Shown in pieces: positions 53,602-61,985 of a stretch of 64,000 nt of DNA. Within the stretch, counting starts at the first letter, position 1, and every line of letters begins with the position of its first letter. Made by a program: the position numbers and the translations under genes. The stretch comes from Streptomyces antibioticus. Lineage in GTDB: Bacteria; Actinomycetota; Actinomycetes; Streptomycetales; Streptomycetaceae. The stretch is from assembly GCF_001514065.1 (NCBI RefSeq), contig NZ_KQ948422.1, positions 868,001-932,000 of the forward strand. Reading direction: 5' to 3'. The notes under the pieces were generated by a model. That model was not told the DNA's origin. It did no database searches and saw only the letters and a program-made list of their open reading frames with translations.

Positions 53602-54582
53602 ATGAGCAGCCCCAGCAGCACCCGGACCGCGTCACCGCCGCGACCGGCGCCCGCGGCCACTCGCCGCGTCTCCCCCGCCGGTCGGCCGCGGCGCACCGGC
53701 CGCCGCAGCGCGCTCACCGCGTCGGGCTTCCTGGCGCCGTTCGCGGTGCTCTTCCTGACCATGATGGTCGCGCCGATCTGTTACGCGATCTACCAGAGCT
53801 TCTTCACCGTCCACCGCGCGGGACTGTTCGGCGGTGCGCAGACCACGGAGTTCGCGGGACTGTCCAACTACGCCGACGCCTTCAAAGATCACGACTTCAT
53901 CGCATCGATCGTCCGGGTCGTGCTGCTGGGCTGCGTCCAGGTCCCGGTCATGCTCGGCCTCGCCCTGCTGCTCGCGCTCCTGCTGGACTCCCGCTCGGCC
54001 CGGCTGCGGAAGACCTACCGGCTCACGTTCTTCCTGCCCTACGCGCTGCCGGGTGCGATCGCCGCGGTGATGTGGTCCTTCCTCCTGGTGAAAGACCTCT
54101 CGCCGTTCACCGGACCGCTGTCCCACCTCGGGATCCACACCGACTTCCTGTCGCCGCCGTGGGTTCCGGTCTCGATCGGGAACATGATCACGTGGGGCTG
54201 GACCGGCTACAACATGCTGATCATCTACTCCGCGCTGCAGACGATCCCGGCCGAGGTGATGGAGGCCGCCGCGCTCGACGGCTGCACCGGATGGCGCCTG
54301 GCGTGGGCTGTGAAGATCCCGCTGGTACGTCCCGCGCTGGTGCTGACGACGGTCTTCTCCATCATCGGGACGGCGCAGATGTACACCGAGCCGGCAGTGC
54401 TGGTCGGCGCGCGCATCCCGGGCGTGGACCCGAAGTTCACCCCGATCATGAACACGACCCTGGGCATGGACGTGGGCGGCCAGAACCTGGCCGCCGCCGA
54501 GTCGGTCGTGCTCGCGCTGATCACCCTCGTGCTCTCGTTCGGATTCCTCAAGTACAACCAGCGCAAGGGAGCGATGGCATGA
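53602..54582 (+). CDS. Sugar ABC transporter permease (MalF type)
   Basis: 326 aa. A disordered basic/proline-rich N-terminus of about 35 residues precedes six membrane segments (GFLAPFAVLFLTMMVAPICYAIYQSF and others). The cytoplasmic coupling loop EAAALDGCTGWRLAWAVKIPLVRPAL is the EAA motif that docks on the ATPase. Its stop overlaps the second permease start (ATGA). No ATPase gene follows; in Streptomyces such importers are commonly served by the shared ATPase MsiK (established for cellobiose and maltose systems). Confidence 0.92.
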   Translation: MSSPSSTRTASPPRPAPAATRRVSPAGRPRRTGRRSALTASGFLAPFAVLFLTMMVAPICYAIYQSFFTVHRAGLFGGAQTTEFAGLSNYADAFKDHDFIASIVRVVLLGCVQVPVMLGLALLLALLLDSRSARLRKTYRLTFFLPYALPGAIAAVMWSFLLVKDLSPFTGPLSHLGIHTDFLSPPWVPVSIGNMITWGWTGYNMLIIYSALQTIPAEVMEAAALDGCTGWRLAWAVKIPLVRPALVLTTVFSIIGTAQMYTEPAVLVGARIPGVDPKFTPIMNTTLGMDVGGQNLAAAESVVLALITLVLSFGFLKYNQRKGAMA

Positions 54583-55457
54583 GCGTGATCCGGGCCGACC
54601 GACCGACCCGACCGCCCCGCCGCGGCACCGACGTCGCGAGCAAGGCCGTCGTCAACGGCGTGCTGGGCCTGATGGCCCTGTACACGCTGATCCCGCTGTG
54701 GTGGCTGTTCGTCTCCTCGACCAAGGCCTCGGGCTACCTCTACACCGGTACGCCGCTGTGGTTCTCCCACTTCGACCTGGTCACCAACATCAAGAACGTG
54801 TTCACCTTCGAGGGCGGCATCTTCTCCACCTGGCTCGCCAACAGCGCGCTGTACAGCCTCGTGGGCGCCACCGTAGGCACCCTGCTGTCCGCGATGGCCG
54901 GCTACGCGCTGTCCAAGTTCACCTTCCGCGGCCGTGAAAGCGTGTTCAACGTCATCCTCGCCTCGGTTCTCATCCCGGCGCCGATGTTCGCCCTGCCGTT
55001 GTTCCTGCTCATGGCCAAGCTGGACATCACCGACTCCTACTGGTCGGTGCTGCTGCCCAGCTGTGTCAGTCCGTTCGGCGTCTACCTGTGCCGGATCTTC
55101 GCCGCGTCGTCCGTCCCGGACGAACTCCTCGAGGCCGCACGGATCGACGGAGCAGGCGAACAGCGCACCTTCTTCCGGATCGCCCTGCCGCTGATGTCCC
55201 CGGCGCTGGTGACCGTCTTCCTGTTCCAGTTCGTCGCCATCTGGAACAACTATCTGCTGCCCTCGCTCATGCTCAACACCCCCTCTCTGCAGCCCGTCAC
55301 GGTGGGCCTGGTGCAGTGGCGCTCGGAGTTCGCCAACGGAGTACCGCCGCTGCTGCCGATCACCGGTGCGTTCCTGTCGCTGGTCCCCCTGCTCGTCGCC
55401 TTCGTCAGCCTCCAGCGGTTCTGGCGCAGGGGCCTGACGGCGGGCGCCGTCAAGTAA
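54579..55457 (+). CDS. Sugar ABC transporter permease (MalG type)
   Basis: 292 aa. Six membrane segments, starting VVNGVLGLMALYTLIPLWWLFVSSTKA; EAA loop ELLEAARIDGAGEQRTFFRIALPLMSPAL; the periplasmic loop contains LWFSHFDLVTNIKNVFTFEGG. It pairs with the preceding permease. ATG 54579 overlaps the upstream stop by 4 nt. Last gene of the importer operon; a perfect 42-bp palindrome begins 22 nt after its stop. Confidence 0.92.
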   Translation: MSVIRADRPTRPPRRGTDVASKAVVNGVLGLMALYTLIPLWWLFVSSTKASGYLYTGTPLWFSHFDLVTNIKNVFTFEGGIFSTWLANSALYSLVGATVGTLLSAMAGYALSKFTFRGRESVFNVILASVLIPAPMFALPLFLLMAKLDITDSYWSVLLPSCVSPFGVYLCRIFAASSVPDELLEAARIDGAGEQRTFFRIALPLMSPALVTVFLFQFVAIWNNYLLPSLMLNTPSLQPVTVGLVQWRSEFANGVPPLLPITGAFLSLVPLLVAFVSLQRFWRRGLTAGAVK

Positions 55458-55478
55458 CGCGTGCGCGGCTCCACGCCT

Positions 55479-55520
55479 AGCGGTGGGGCCGGAAAGCGAT
55501 CGCTTTCCGGCCCCACCGCT
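55479..55520. terminator. Perfect 42-bp palindrome, bidirectional terminator
   Basis: AGCGGTGGGGCCGGAAAGCGA pairs base for base with the following TCGCTTTCCGGCCCCACCGCT, with no loop bases beyond those forced by folding. It lies between facing stop codons at 55457 and 55535. Confidence 0.8.
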
Positions 55521-55534
55521 TGCTGTTCGGGTCC

Positions 55535-57586
55535 CTATCCGGTGACGCGTCGGAAGGTCCATTGCTGGTTGGTGTTGCCCCTGTCGGTGTACTGGATCAG
55601 CGCGGCGCCGTCGGCCGTGCTGCCTGCGCTGACGTCGAGGACCTTTCCGCTGTTGCGGTTGACCACGACGAACGCGCCACCGGCCAGCGGGCGCAGTTGC
55701 CATTGCTGGCTGGTGCGGCCGTCGGCGGTCGACTGTACGATCCGCGCGCCGTCCGCGGTCGAGGAGCCTGATACGTCGAGGACCTTGCCGCTGCGGACGC
55801 AGGTGATGGTGTGGTAGCCGTCCGCTGTGGACTGGAAGGTCCACTGCTGGTTCGCTGCGCCGTTGTCGGGCCACTGGATCAGACCGGCGCCGTCCGCGGC
55901 CGACCCGCCGGCGACGTCGGCGACCTTGCCGCTGCGCACGCTGACGCACTTGTAGGCCCTGGTGGGCGCGATGGTGTACTGCACCGAGTCGAAGTCGACG
56001 TAGCCGGTGTTGTTGGGGTTGTAGGTGTACAGGCCGATCCGGTCGCCTCGGTATCCGCCCCAGGTGAGCTGGTAGGTGCCGCCGAACGACGTGAACGAGC
56101 CGCCGTCGAGGCTGTAGGAGAACTGGTTGACCCCGTTCACGTCCCAAGTGGTGCGCAGCCACACGGCGTTCTGCGTGATCGCCGGGCCGTTGGTGAGGGT
56201 GCCGCCGGCGTTGTGCGCGATCGTGGTGGTGGTCCCGGAGCGGCGGACGCCCAACCCGGCGTAGGTGGCGGCGTAGTGGCACAGTCCGGCGTGCTGGCCG
56301 TCGGCGAGACCGGCCAGTTCCAGGCGGACGGTCACCGTCCCCCCGCCCGCCGTGCGCAGCACCCGCTGGGTGAGGGTGTTGCCGATCTTGGTCAGGTTGT
56401 CCCCCGCCAGCGGTGCGAACGCCTTGAGCCGGAGGTAGCCGGGGCGGTCGGTCAGCGACCAGTAGCCCGCGCGGGGTTGGTAGTACCACTCCCACTGCGG
56501 CTTGAGCCGGGTGTCGGTGAACAGGTCGCTGGTCACGACGGAGGGCAGCGCGTCGACCGGCAGACCGGGCGTGCCGCCGGCGGGCACCTGGCCGGTCCAC
56601 ACCATGGTGCCGATGCCGTCCGTGCCGACCTGGCCCAGGATGGGCCAGCCGTCGATCCAGGTCACGGGCAGCAGGGACAGCACGCGTCCCTCCCAGTCGC
56701 CGTGACCGTGATGGGTGACGAAGTACCAGGAACCGTCAGGGGTTTGCACGAGCCCGCCCTGGTTGGGTTCGCGGTCCACCGAGGTGTTGACGTGTTCGAG
56801 CTGTTTGGTCTCGTAGGGGCCGTAGAGGTTGGAGCTGCGGTTCATCATCAGCACCCGGCCCTCGGACTTCACCTCGCTGTACAGGTGGTAGTAGAGGCCG
56901 TTGATCTTGTACAGCTTGTTGGCCTCGCTGCCGGACGACTGGTGGATGACCGTGGGCGAGCCGACCAGCGATCTGCCGTCCGCGGACAGCTTGAACAGGT
57001 TGATCTTGTAGCCGTCCGAGTAGTGCGAGGTGACCAGGTAGCCCTGTCCGTCGTCGTCCCAGAACGGGCACGGGTCGTCCCAGCCGGAGGTCCGCCAAAC
57101 CGAGGTCAGCGGATCCCACGGCCCTTCCGGCGACGCGGCCGAGGTCATGAAGAAGCCTTCGTCGGGGGTGTTGAAGTACACCCAGAACCGGCCCGCGTGG
57201 AAGCGGATGGCGCCGGCCCACACGCCGCGGCCGTAGCGGTTCATCCGGTCCCAGTTCAGCTCCGGTCCGATCTGGGTGACGTCAGCGACCGCGCCGCCGA
57301 GCGTGCGCCAGTTGACCAGGTCCTTCGAGTGCAGCACAGCAACGCCGGGCGAGTACCCGAACGTGCTGGTGATGCCGTAGTAGTCGTCGCCGACCCGGAT
57401 GCAGTCCCAGTCGCTGAAATCGGCCGGGAGGATGGGGTTGACGTAGGTGCCGTCGCCCTGGTCTCCCCACTTGCCTGCTGACAGAGGTGCTGCCGCTGCT
57501 CTGCCCGGTGACAGCAGGCCCGGCAGCAGGAGCGCCCCCGTGCCGACCGCGGCGAGTCGGCCGAGTTGTCGTCTGGTGATGTCCAC
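55535..57586 (-). CDS. Secreted GH43 glycosidase with ricin lectin domain
   Basis: 683 aa. Tat-like signal TRRQLGRLAAVGTGALLLPG. The five-bladed beta-propeller shows the GH43 triad: Asp in YVNPILPADFSDWD, Asp in DDPCPFWDDDGQGYL and Glu in SSGSEANKLYKING. A second beta-sandwich (about residues 350-520, SYSLDGGSFTSFGGTY, WGGYRGDRIGLYTYNPNNTGYVDFD) is the usual GH43 C-terminal module, and the last 145 residues form a ricin trefoil with three QxW units. GTG 57586 is chosen because AAGGGACGG lies before it and the signal starts there; an ATG at 57643 is in frame. GH43 members are beta-xylosidases, arabinofuranosidases or exo-galactanases. Confidence 0.88.
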   Translation of the reverse strand: MDITRRQLGRLAAVGTGALLLPGLLSPGRAAAAPLSAGKWGDQGDGTYVNPILPADFSDWDCIRVGDDYYGITSTFGYSPGVAVLHSKDLVNWRTLGGAVADVTQIGPELNWDRMNRYGRGVWAGAIRFHAGRFWVYFNTPDEGFFMTSAASPEGPWDPLTSVWRTSGWDDPCPFWDDDGQGYLVTSHYSDGYKINLFKLSADGRSLVGSPTVIHQSSGSEANKLYKINGLYYHLYSEVKSEGRVLMMNRSSNLYGPYETKQLEHVNTSVDREPNQGGLVQTPDGSWYFVTHHGHGDWEGRVLSLLPVTWIDGWPILGQVGTDGIGTMVWTGQVPAGGTPGLPVDALPSVVTSDLFTDTRLKPQWEWYYQPRAGYWSLTDRPGYLRLKAFAPLAGDNLTKIGNTLTQRVLRTAGGGTVTVRLELAGLADGQHAGLCHYAATYAGLGVRRSGTTTTIAHNAGGTLTNGPAITQNAVWLRTTWDVNGVNQFSYSLDGGSFTSFGGTYQLTWGGYRGDRIGLYTYNPNNTGYVDFDSVQYTIAPTRAYKCVSVRSGKVADVAGGSAADGAGLIQWPDNGAANQQWTFQSTADGYHTITCVRSGKVLDVSGSSTADGARIVQSTADGRTSQQWQLRPLAGGAFVVVNRNSGKVLDVSAGSTADGAALIQYTDRGNTNQQWTFRRVTG

Positions 57587-57664
57587 AAGTCCCGTCCCTT
57601 GATAGGCGTCATCACAGGTGAGGTGGTACTGCTCGATGCGCATGCGCAGTGCTGGAGGTACGCG

Positions 57665-57701
57665 GGGACGGTGCCGGTCCGGGTGGGGCCGGCACCGTCC
57701 C
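57665..57701 (-). terminator. 13-bp perfect stem terminator of the second beta-helix gene
   Basis: GGGACGGTGCCGG (57665-57677) pairs perfectly with CCGGCACCGTCCC (57689-57701) over an 11-nt loop, beginning 22 nt beyond the stop of the 57723-60818 gene (minus strand) and before the GH43 gene. Confidence 0.75.
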
Positions 57702-57722
57702 TCGCACCCTTTGCCGGACGGA

Positions 57723-60700
57723 TCAGTCGACGTTGACGACCTTCCACAGCTGGCTGTCGGCGCCCGTGTCCGTGTTCTGGACGAGCTGAGTGCCTCCCGA
57801 GGACACGTCGAGCACCTTGTCGCTGTTGACGTTCTTGATCTTGTAGTAGCCGTTTCCGGTGGCGGTCAGTGTCCAGTGCTGGTTCGCGGCGTTGGTGTCG
57901 GCCGACTGGATGACGGACGCGCCGTCCGCGGTGGAAGCACCGCTGACGTCCATGAGCAGGGCACTGTTCCGGGTGACGATCTCGTAGCTGCCGTCACCGA
58001 CCGGGACGAAGCGCCAGTTCTGGTTCCCGGCTCCGGAGTCCGTCCACTGGATGATGTTGGCTCCGGCGGTCAGCGATCCGCCTGACACATCGACGGCCTT
58101 GTTGCTGCCCCTGTTGACCACCTTGTAGTTGGCGTTCTTCGCGGGGAACTGGAGGGAGGCGAACGCGTCCAGCGCGCAGACGGTGCTGGAGGCGGCGGTG
58201 TTCTTCGTCCCCGTGCACACCACCTTGATGGTGTGCGGGCCTGCGGCCAGGTTCGTCTTCTCGAACAGCGGCACCTGCTTCGTCACCGTCGACGCGTAGG
58301 CGTCGATGCCCGCCTGGGCCAGGGTGCCGTCGATGTAGACGTCCACCTTGCCCATGTTGGGCTGCGTCATGCCGAGGTAGCGCACGCCCGTGCCGTTGAA
58401 CGAGAACTCGGCGTAGTTGCCGGCCGTGTTCGTGAACTTCTCGGACCCGTTCAGGTCCTTCGTGTCGTTCCAGTTCGACCAGGTCCCGGAGTAGGTCACG
58501 CCCGCGGCCTTGTCGTCGACGTGGTTCCAGCGCTGCCGCACCAGCGCCTTCGACGCGGCGGAGGCGTTGCCCTGGGCGTCCACGACGTAGAGCCGGTAGT
58601 CACCGGCCGTCTGCGGGACGGCGATGGTCGTCGCGGTTCCGGCCGCCTTCGTCATGGTGGGGCCGACGGCGAACGTCGACGTACCGGCGGGCGCCAGCCA
58701 CAGCGTCCTGGTCGCGTCCTTGGGGCTGCGCACCGGTACGGTCATCACGCCCGTGCCGGCGAACGTGCTCGCGGGCAGCGCGTAGTCCTGCGCAGCCGTG
58801 ACGGCGGCGGGCAGAAGGTTCTTGTAGGCCTCCTCCAGACCCGCGTTCAGGGCGATGCCGTACGCCTGCGAGGGCCACACGTTGTCCCCGTAGCCCTTCA
58901 CGTCCGTGATCGTGCTGTTCGGGACGTTCCTGCCGGCGATCTTGTTGACGGTGCCGTAGTTGTTGGTGATGGTCAGGTCGTGCTGACGGCCCCAGGTGCC
59001 GGAGTTGATGGTGTACGCCAGGCCCGGGTCGACGTCGAACACGTTGTCGTGCTCGTTGATGAAGGCAGAGCCTTCATCGGGGTGCAGACCGTACTTGTGG
59101 CCGGCCGGAACACCCTTGATGTAGTTGTTGCTGATCTCCGTCCCCGGCTGGCTGCCCAGCGTGTAGATGGGAGCGGAGTCGCCGAGCACCTGCATCGTGT
59201 CGAAGATCTCGTTGTACTTGACGGTGTTGTTCTTCGCCGTGGTGGTCGGGTTCCCGGGATTGATCGAGTTCGTCGAACCGTCGAAGTTCCACCAGCCCCA
59301 GCCGAGCGTGATGCCCGCCCACGGGGACTTCTCGATCCGGTTGTGCTGCACGGAAAGGGAATCGACGAAGTACGCCGACACCGGGCTTGAGCCCTGGAAC
59401 AGTACGGCACTGTCGTAGAGGTAGTTGTCGGTGATCGAGATGTTCTTGCAGAGTCCCTCGACGTTCACCGGGTACTTCTCGTGGTTGGTCGAGGTGTAGT
59501 CACCGATGTACGCGTGCTGGGGGTGGCCCACGGTGATGGCCGACCCGGCGATGTCGTTCGTGACGTTGCCGGTCAGCTGAGAGTCCGTCACGTCGTTGGC
59601 CAGGGTGATGCCGTCGGCGCCGGTGTGCTGCACCGTGTTGCCCTTGAGGACGATCCCGTCGGCGTTCTCGATCTGGACGGCCGCGGGCGGCAGGTCGACG
59701 TTGCGGTAGGTGTACGCGTGGAAGTTCTGTTTCGCGTACACGTTCGAGCTGGCGTTGCCCTGCGTTCCCTGCCGGACGACGGAGCCCGCGACCTTCACCA
59801 GGTTCCAGTCGGAGTGCTCGACCGTGAGCCCGGAGAACGTGATGTTCCGCGCGTGGTCGGTCGTGGACGTGCCGGCGACCTTCAGGAGGGTGGACACGTG
59901 GTTCGGCGCGAACACATCCGCCGTGCTCATGTTCTCGGCGCTGGACTTGTAGTAGTAGACCGTGTGCGTCGTCTTGTCGAAGTAGAACTCGCCCGGCTTG
60001 TCCAGGAATTCGTACGCGTTCATGAATGTGTGACTGCCGCTGGCTCTGAACGGGCCGTACGGCGGTGCCTGGGCGATGGCCGCACCCGGCTGCTGGAACA
60101 GGGCCACGCGGTTGGCGCCGTCCGAGCTCGTGGTGATCTGGCGGACGCCCACGATGGCCGTGGTCCAGGTCGTGGCCGACACGATCTCGACGTCGTCCTG
60201 GTTGGACGCGATGGCCGGCAGGTCGGAGAGACTGTATTTGGCCCCGTCGCACTGCGAACCCGACTCCCAGGCCCACGGAGCCTGGCCGGCCGTGACGGTG
60301 TAAGTCCCGTAGCATCCGGCCGTGTTGATGGTCTTCGAGGCCATCTCGGCGCGCTTGCCGTTGACGTAGAGGGCGCGGAGCTTGTCGTCCCGGTTGAGGC
60401 CGGCCTTCCAGATGTTCCCGCTGTGCTGGGTCCAGCCGGTCACCGGGACGCCGCCGTCCAGGACCGGCTTCTCGTTCTGGTAGGCGGCGTACACGATCTG
60501 GTGCCCGTTGGTGCCGGAGTCGGCCGAGGTGAAGTCGATGGTGCTGCTCACCGGGTATGTGCCGCCCCGGAGAAAGACGTTGATGTCCCCGGTCATGTCG
60601 TTGTTGACCGTGCGCACGACGTCCCGCGCGTGCTGGAGGGTCTTGAACGGCGCCGTGATGGTGCCTGGGTTGGTGTCGCTGCCGTCGGGGGCGACGTAGT

Positions 60701-60818
60701 ACGTCGCCTGGGTCGCGGCCGAGGCCGGGGTCGGCGTCGCGACGGAGGTCAGCAGCACGGCGGGGAGAGCCATCACAAGTACCGCTGACAGCTTGCGGTT
60801 TGAGGTGACGGGCTTCAT
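57723..60818 (-). CDS. Secreted right-handed beta-helix enzyme with ricin lectin domain
   Basis: 1031 aa. Signal LSAVLVMALPAVLLTSVA with a TPASA cleavage site. The mature protein opens YYVAPDGSDTNPGTITAPFKTLQHARDVVR, the classic start of NosD/GH120-like beta-helix proteins. Helix coils run to about residue 660 (ITFSGLTVEHSDW, IVLKGNTVQHTGADGITLANDV, ISITDNYLYDS, ISNNYIKGVPAGHKYGLHPDEG). An Ig-like segment, a carbohydrate-binding-like domain (AGVTYSGTWSNWNDTKDL, VDVYIDGTLAQAGI, FEKTNLAAGPHTIKVV) and a ricin trefoil with three QxW units follow. Catalytic residues are not assignable by eye; glycosidase or lyase activity is inferred from architecture. Its promoter module is duplicated before the racemase-fold gene. 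Confidence 0.8.
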   Translation of the reverse strand: MKPVTSNRKLSAVLVMALPAVLLTSVATPTPASAATQATYYVAPDGSDTNPGTITAPFKTLQHARDVVRTVNNDMTGDINVFLRGGTYPVSSTIDFTSADSGTNGHQIVYAAYQNEKPVLDGGVPVTGWTQHSGNIWKAGLNRDDKLRALYVNGKRAEMASKTINTAGCYGTYTVTAGQAPWAWESGSQCDGAKYSLSDLPAIASNQDDVEIVSATTWTTAIVGVRQITTSSDGANRVALFQQPGAAIAQAPPYGPFRASGSHTFMNAYEFLDKPGEFYFDKTTHTVYYYKSSAENMSTADVFAPNHVSTLLKVAGTSTTDHARNITFSGLTVEHSDWNLVKVAGSVVRQGTQGNASSNVYAKQNFHAYTYRNVDLPPAAVQIENADGIVLKGNTVQHTGADGITLANDVTDSQLTGNVTNDIAGSAITVGHPQHAYIGDYTSTNHEKYPVNVEGLCKNISITDNYLYDSAVLFQGSSPVSAYFVDSLSVQHNRIEKSPWAGITLGWGWWNFDGSTNSINPGNPTTTAKNNTVKYNEIFDTMQVLGDSAPIYTLGSQPGTEISNNYIKGVPAGHKYGLHPDEGSAFINEHDNVFDVDPGLAYTINSGTWGRQHDLTITNNYGTVNKIAGRNVPNSTITDVKGYGDNVWPSQAYGIALNAGLEEAYKNLLPAAVTAAQDYALPASTFAGTGVMTVPVRSPKDATRTLWLAPAGTSTFAVGPTMTKAAGTATTIAVPQTAGDYRLYVVDAQGNASAASKALVRQRWNHVDDKAAGVTYSGTWSNWNDTKDLNGSEKFTNTAGNYAEFSFNGTGVRYLGMTQPNMGKVDVYIDGTLAQAGIDAYASTVTKQVPLFEKTNLAAGPHTIKVVCTGTKNTAASSTVCALDAFASLQFPAKNANYKVVNRGSNKAVDVSGGSLTAGANIIQWTDSGAGNQNWRFVPVGDGSYEIVTRNSALLMDVSGASTADGASVIQSADTNAANQHWTLTATGNGYYKIKNVNSDKVLDVSSGGTQLVQNTDTGADSQLWKVVNVD

Positions 60819-60962
60819 CGTCTCCCTCTCCTGCTGGTACGGACGGTCGAGAGAGCATTCACGTGGCGACTCCGGGGGTTGTCACGCCCTGCGGGGCGGA
60901 AGCGGGTTGGGCGCCCTCATGGGGATACGCCTCTGCGGTGATTGCGGAGGTGCTACGGTGAC

Positions 60963-60993
60963 GTAACGTTAGTCGTCATACGTATGCTGTCAA
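60963..60993 (-). promoter_or_regulatory. Promoter/operator module, copy 1 (beta-helix gene)
   Basis: On the minus strand TTGACA (60993-60988), GCATACGTATGACGAC, then TAACGT (60971-60966) give a -35/-10 pair with a 16-bp spacer. The spacer contains CATACGTATG, a perfect 10-bp palindrome suited to a GntR-type dimer. The 31-bp block is repeated, with 2 differences, at 61909-61939. The predicted leader is about 140 nt. Confidence 0.7.
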
Positions 60994-61022
60994 TATGTGC
61001 CGCGGAAATAGATCTGCACCCC

Positions 61023-61064
61023 AAAAAGAAACCCGCCCTCGGCCTGACGGCTCGGGGGCGGGTT
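61023..61064 (-). terminator. Rho-independent-type terminator of the GntR gene
   Basis: AACCCGCC (61030-61037) pairs with GGCGGGTT (61057-61064), and the minus-strand exit of the stem is T-rich (TTTCTTTTTGG, 61031-61021). It starts 28 nt after the GntR stop and insulates the beta-helix promoter from it. Confidence 0.75.
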
Positions 61065-61092
61065 CCGGCGCATGCGAGCGCGCGGGATGCGC

Positions 61093-61857
61093 TCAACCGG
61101 CGGTTCCGGGGTGCGGAATGCGACGGCGGCTCCAGGCCTCTTCGATATGAGCTGTCATGGCCTGCGCCGCGCCCTGGGCGTCGCGGGCCAGAAGCCGCTC
61201 GACGATCCGGCGATGCTCGGCGTTCGCCTGCTCGCAGGAGTGGACGTCAGCGGCGCCGTTGTACCGGAACGTACTGCGGGCCTGGGTGTGGACGGTGCGG
61301 ATGATGGAACGGCCGAGCCGGTTCCGGGACGCCTGCATGATCCGGTCATGGAAGAGCACATCGGTCTCGAGGAACCGGGCGGGGGTGGCGGTGTCCTCGT
61401 CGAGGCGGCCGAGCAGCCGCTCGACCTCCCGGAGGTCGTCATCGGTGGCGAGTTCGGCGGCCTGGGCGGTCATCTGCGCCTCAAGGACCGAACGCACGCC
61501 GACCAGTTGGTCCAGCACAACGAGTTCGTCGTCATGCCGGACAGTGGTCGCCAGCACGACAGGATCCAGGAGATTCCACTCCTCGGACGGGGTGACCGTG
61601 GTACCGGAACCCTGCCGGGCCCGCACCAGCCCCTTGGCCTCCAGTGACTTGACCGCCTCACGGATCGTGATGCGGCTGACGCCGAACGTCTCGCACAGTT
61701 CGGGCTCGACGGGCAAGGTGGAGCCCGACGGGATGGCACCCGAGACGATGCTGTCAGTGAGGGACTCGACCACCGCATGGGCCAGCCGCGCAGGTCGCTT
61801 CGGCCACGGCTTCAGGGCCGATGGATCCTCGACGCCGCTTCGACCGCTCTTCGCCAT
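61093..61857 (-). CDS. GntR-family regulator, FadR (FCD) subfamily
   Basis: 254 aa. Winged helix: RLAHAVVESLTDSIVSGAIPSGSTLPVEPELCETFGVSRITIREAVKSLEAKGLVRARQGSGTTV. The FCD domain has the likely metal/ligand residues in LETDVLFHDRIMQASRN and ANAEHRRIVERLLARD. GAGGGGG precedes ATG 61857. It lies between the two copies of the 31-bp promoter/operator module, divergent from the racemase-fold gene, so it most likely controls both that gene and the beta-helix gene. FadR-type regulators of sugar-acid pathways commonly sense the sugar acid. Confidence 0.92.
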   Translation of the reverse strand: MAKSGRSGVEDPSALKPWPKRPARLAHAVVESLTDSIVSGAIPSGSTLPVEPELCETFGVSRITIREAVKSLEAKGLVRARQGSGTTVTPSEEWNLLDPVVLATTVRHDDELVVLDQLVGVRSVLEAQMTAQAAELATDDDLREVERLLGRLDEDTATPARFLETDVLFHDRIMQASRNRLGRSIIRTVHTQARSTFRYNGAADVHSCEQANAEHRRIVERLLARDAQGAAQAMTAHIEEAWSRRRIPHPGTAG

Positions 61858-61908
61858 ATGGGCCCCCTCACCGGTGTGGACGATCGCCGAGTCTACGCTC
61901 CGAACACC

Positions 61909-61939
61909 TTGACAGCATTCGTATGACGACTTACGTTAC
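61909..61939 (+). promoter_or_regulatory. Promoter/operator module, copy 2 (racemase-fold gene)
   Basis: TTGACA (61909-61914), 17-bp spacer, TACGTT (61932-61937). The spacer holds CATTCGTATG, one base off the palindrome of copy 1. Twenty-nine of 31 bases match copy 1 on the opposite strand. It lies 47 nt before the chosen GTG start. Confidence 0.7.
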
Positions 61940-61985
61940 ACGAAAATTACGCAGCGGTAGCTGCCATGGCAAGGGGTGGACGAAC

